From: SXVE01 sp036388895
GTDB lineage: Bacteria; Acidobacteriota; Blastocatellia; Pyrinomonadales; Pyrinomonadaceae
DNA length: 64,000 nucleotides
Assembly (NCBI GenBank): GCA_036388895.1
Contig: DASVQY010000002.1
Location: 186,001 to 250,000, forward strand
Reading direction: 5' to 3'
Shown here: positions 62,003 through 64,000 of the stretch, piece by piece
Layout: each line of letters begins with the position of its first letter
Position numbering within the stretch: position 1 is the stretch's first letter
Notes under the pieces: model-generated
Database searches by the model: none
Seen by the model: only the letters and a program-made list of their open reading frames with translations
Told to the model about the DNA's origin: nothing
Program-made: the position numbers and the translations under genes

Positions 62003-62299
62003 ATGAAAAAAATTGCTTTATTTTCAATGTCAGCCGTTTTAGCGGTTGCTTCAATCGGCTGTACGCCGGCTACAAACACAAACACAAACACAAATGCCAA
62101 CATCAAAGTGAACACAAATGTGGGTGGCAGCAGCAATGCTAACAGCACTATTGTCGTAACCAACACAAACAATATGGAAACCGGTACGCTTAATACGAAC
62201 ACGCATTCAAATGCCAATATGAGCGGCAATATGAATGCTAATAGCGGTAATGCCAATCGCTCTAATACCAACGCCAATACCAACGCGAACAGAAGATAA
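62003..62299 (+). CDS. Lipoprotein paralogue without the BON domain
   Basis: The first 20 residues equal those of the upstream lipoprotein, including the lipobox SIGC. The remaining 78 residues are almost wholly Asn, Thr, Ser and Ala, ending NTNANRR against NTNANKR in the first copy. The domain between is missing. Promoter, leader and the 3' end are similar too. It is probably a surface or periplasmic filler peptide, or a decaying copy. Confidence 0.85.
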   Translation: MKKIALFSMSAVLAVASIGCTPATNTNTNTNANIKVNTNVGGSSNANSTIVVTNTNNMETGTLNTNTHSNANMSGNMNANSGNANRSNTNANTNANRR

Positions 62300-62329
62300 T
62301 TCTTCTGTGTAGATAAAAAAGTATAAATA

Positions 62330-62372
62330 AAAAAAAGAACCTGTTATTTGCGGATCACCAGGTTCTTTTTTT
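62330..62372. terminator. Terminator after the short lipoprotein
   Basis: AAAAAAAGAACCTG pairs exactly with CAGGTTCTTTTTTT across a 15-base loop. It lies between convergent genes and works in either direction. Confidence 0.88.
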
Positions 62373-62385
62373 ATTCACTGATCAA

Positions 62386-63591
62386 TTAAATCTTCGATTT
62401 TAATTTTTCCATCCTTTCAGCCGCCGCTTCGAGCGTTTCGTTCTTTTTGCAAAAACAAAACCGAACTTTTTGCGCGCCCAAATTTTTATCGTGATAAAAC
62501 GACGAGCCGGGAACAACGGCAACGCCGATTTCCCTAATCAGGTATTTTGTAAATTCGACATCGTTTGCAAATCCGAAATCGGAAATATCCGTCATCACAT
62601 AATAAGCGCCTTCGGGCATTTCGCATTTTAATCCGGCTTTCTGCAAAACAGGAACGATGTAATCGCGTTTCTGCTGATATTCGCTTTGCAGCTCCGCGTA
62701 ATAACTTTCCGGCAAGCTCAGAGCGTAAGCGCCCGCGTGCTGTAAGGGATTTGCCGCGCCGACGGTCAAAAAATCGTGAACTTTGCGAATCGCGCTTGTA
62801 ATATCGGGCGGCGCGATTACGTAACCGACGCGCCAGCCCGTAACCGAATATGTTTTCGACAATGAATTAACGACGATCGTTCGCTCGCGCATTCCGGTAA
62901 GCGCTGCCATACAAATGTGGTCGGTTTTTTCTTGTGATTCATTTTTGTAAATAATGTGTTCGTAAATTTCGTCGGTAAAACAAATCGCGTCGAATTCCTT
63001 GCATAAGTCGGCTATAAATTCTAATTCTTCGCGCGTGAAAACTTTTCCGGTCGGATTGTTCGGGTTGCAGATGATAATCGCTTTCGTTTTTTCGTTGAAA
63101 GCGGCGCGAAGCTCGTCTTTTTCGAAATGCCAGCCGTTTGAGGTTTGATAAAGCGGAACGTGAACGGGTTTTGCATCGGAAAGAATCGCGTCCGGCGCGT
63201 AGTTTTCGTAAAACGGCTCGAAAACGACGACTTCTTCGCCCGCGTCAACCGCGGCTAGCATTCCGGCAATCATTCCTTCGGTCGAACCGCACGTCACTGT
63301 GATTTCGGTTTCGGGATCAACGTCCAAACCTAAAAACCATTTCGTTTTTCGGGCAATCGCGTCACGAAAACTTTTGACGCCCCACGTTATCGCGTATTGA
63401 TTGTAATTTTCGGCAATCGCTTCCATCGCCTTGCGCTTAACGTTTTCCGGCGCGGCGAAATCGGGAAATCCCTGTCCGAGATTGACCGCGCCGTATTTCA
63501 CGGCTTCGCGCGTCATCTCACGGATAACGGATTCGGTAAAACTCGCGGCTTTCTTAGATATGCGATTCTTGATTTGTTTCGTTTGCGTCAT
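62386..63591 (-). CDS. Class I aminotransferase, kynurenine/methionine type
   Basis: The 401-residue fold-type I enzyme has the PLP Lys246 in SLSKTYSVTGWRVGY, the pyridine-binding Asp in FTDEIYE, and NPNNPTGK. The N-terminal VNLGQGFPDF is typical of the kynurenine-oxoglutarate/methionine (YbdL-like) aminotransferase group. The substrate could be aromatic amino acids, methionine or aspartate. A GTG eight codons upstream is a less likely start. It stands alone. Confidence 0.9.
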   Translation of the reverse strand: MTQTKQIKNRISKKAASFTESVIREMTREAVKYGAVNLGQGFPDFAAPENVKRKAMEAIAENYNQYAITWGVKSFRDAIARKTKWFLGLDVDPETEITVTCGSTEGMIAGMLAAVDAGEEVVVFEPFYENYAPDAILSDAKPVHVPLYQTSNGWHFEKDELRAAFNEKTKAIIICNPNNPTGKVFTREELEFIADLCKEFDAICFTDEIYEHIIYKNESQEKTDHICMAALTGMRERTIVVNSLSKTYSVTGWRVGYVIAPPDITSAIRKVHDFLTVGAANPLQHAGAYALSLPESYYAELQSEYQQKRDYIVPVLQKAGLKCEMPEGAYYVMTDISDFGFANDVEFTKYLIREIGVAVVPGSSFYHDKNLGAQKVRFCFCKKNETLEAAAERMEKLKSKI

Positions 63592-63602
63592 AAGAAAATT
63601 TA

Positions 63603-63680
63603 ACCACAGATGCACGCAAATAACACAGTTAAAAAATAGATTTTCTAACTACATTTACTTGCGTTCTCCGGTGATCAATA
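63603..63680. repeat. Imperfect intergenic hairpin of CACGCAAATAAC-like words
   Basis: CACAGATGCACGCAAATAAC on the left opposes an arm that reads CACCGGAGAACGCAAGTAAA on the other strand. It lies just after the TonB receptor stop. Confidence 0.55.
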
Positions 63681-63682
63681 TT

Positions 63683-64000
63683 TTACTCTTTCGCGCCGAA
63701 GCGAAATGTCAAACCGATGTTGACCGTGAACGGATAGCCCGGTGTCGCGTGAATTCTTTCAATAACATCAGCGTTCGGCGAAACGCGCGATTCGAAATAG
63801 TTCTGCGTTTCGTAATAACGTTTGTTGAAAAGATTATCAATCGAAAAGTTCAAATCAGCCCATTTTTTGAGGCGTTTCGACAGGCTGAAATCAACAACGT
63901 CGTGCCCGGCGGCTCGTATGTTTTCGTTTTCGCCGTCGAGACGATAACTCGAAATATGACGCCAGCTTAAAGAGGAATTGAAACCGCGCAGCTCAGACAA
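63683..64000 (-). CDS. TonB-dependent receptor, C-terminal end (cut by window edge)
   Basis: The last 105 residues of a beta-barrel. They include VVDFSLSKRLKKWADLNFSI and NLFNKRYYETQNYFESR, the NLFNKRYYET box common to TonB-dependent receptors, and a terminal strand FTVNIGLTFRFGAKE. The start is beyond the window. The ligand cannot be told. Confidence 0.9.
   Translation of the reverse strand: MSELRGFNSSLSWRHISSYRLDGENENIRAAGHDVVDFSLSKRLKKWADLNFSIDNLFNKRYYETQNYFESRVSPNADVIERIHATPGYPFTVNIGLTFRFGAKE

Overview
The window looks like a chromosomal segment of a Gram-negative bacterium, most likely an acidobacterium of the Blastocatellia/Pyrinomonas type. The Gram-negative call rests on a Kdo transferase (waaA), two TonB-dependent receptors, a SppA peptidase and many lipoproteins. 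The acidobacterial call rests on the large Oar-like receptor with a carboxypeptidase-regulatory N-terminus, many secreted proteins of no known family, and a tmRNA tag ending ANQELALAA. It is an inference, since no rRNA is present. G+C is moderate by eye. TGA is used as an ordinary stop in many genes. Most of the window is housekeeping; there is no prophage, integron, CRISPR array or intact insertion sequence.

Layout. 1-9.8 kb: purF (cut by the edge), fumarylacetoacetase, an unrecognised gene, ruvC, two secreted proteins, then a minus-strand run rnc-lepB-psuG and a secreted repeat protein. 10-15.5 kb: a PBP-type transpeptidase, then a histidine kinase, an OmpH/Skp-like gene broken by an in-frame TGA, and a sigma-54 response regulator in a row. 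15.6-27 kb: membrane protein, GT-C glycosyltransferase, TPR lipoprotein, an exported phosphotransferase of the PEP-synthase/glucan-dikinase type, a UGT-like glycosyltransferase, efp, waaA, a GT2 glycosyltransferase and an LCAT-like lipase; these are mainly envelope functions. 27-31.7 kb: a partial F-type ATP synthase operon (atpZ-like, atpI, atpB, atpE) followed by a membrane pseudokinase. 31.8-37.6 kb: a minus-strand MoxR/DUF4350/DUF4129 cluster with a TauE-type permease. 37.9-43.2 kb: an orphan NtrC-type regulator and the Oar-like receptor. 43.6-51.4 kb: DUF72, sppA, a phage-type RecA-like ATPase behind a palindrome-controlled promoter, a cysteine-cluster protein, bcp, a fusion of an Mrr-like nuclease fold with a ParA ATPase, and tmRNA. 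51.4-56.2 kb: a compact group of small stress-type envelope genes (DUF1328, SYLF, OB-fold lipoprotein, DUF5670, amphi-Trp) ending in a sensor kinase. 56.5-64 kb: serC, selA, a PDZ protein, a duplicated lipoprotein pair, an aminotransferase and the end of a TonB receptor.

Three genes are broken as read: in-frame TGA in the OmpH-like gene, in-frame TGA in the first membrane segment of the 54.4-56.2 kb kinase, and a frameshift in the OB-fold lipoprotein. This could be real decay, recoding or sequence error.

The most unusual feature is not a gene. At least eleven intergenic spaces hold long imperfect hairpins whose arms are built from short tandem words, with a different word at most loci, nearly always just after a stop codon. 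Other leads are the Mrr-ParA fusion, the exported dikinase, an EF-P with Asn at its tip, a structured leader before atpE, and the operator-controlled phage-type ATPase.
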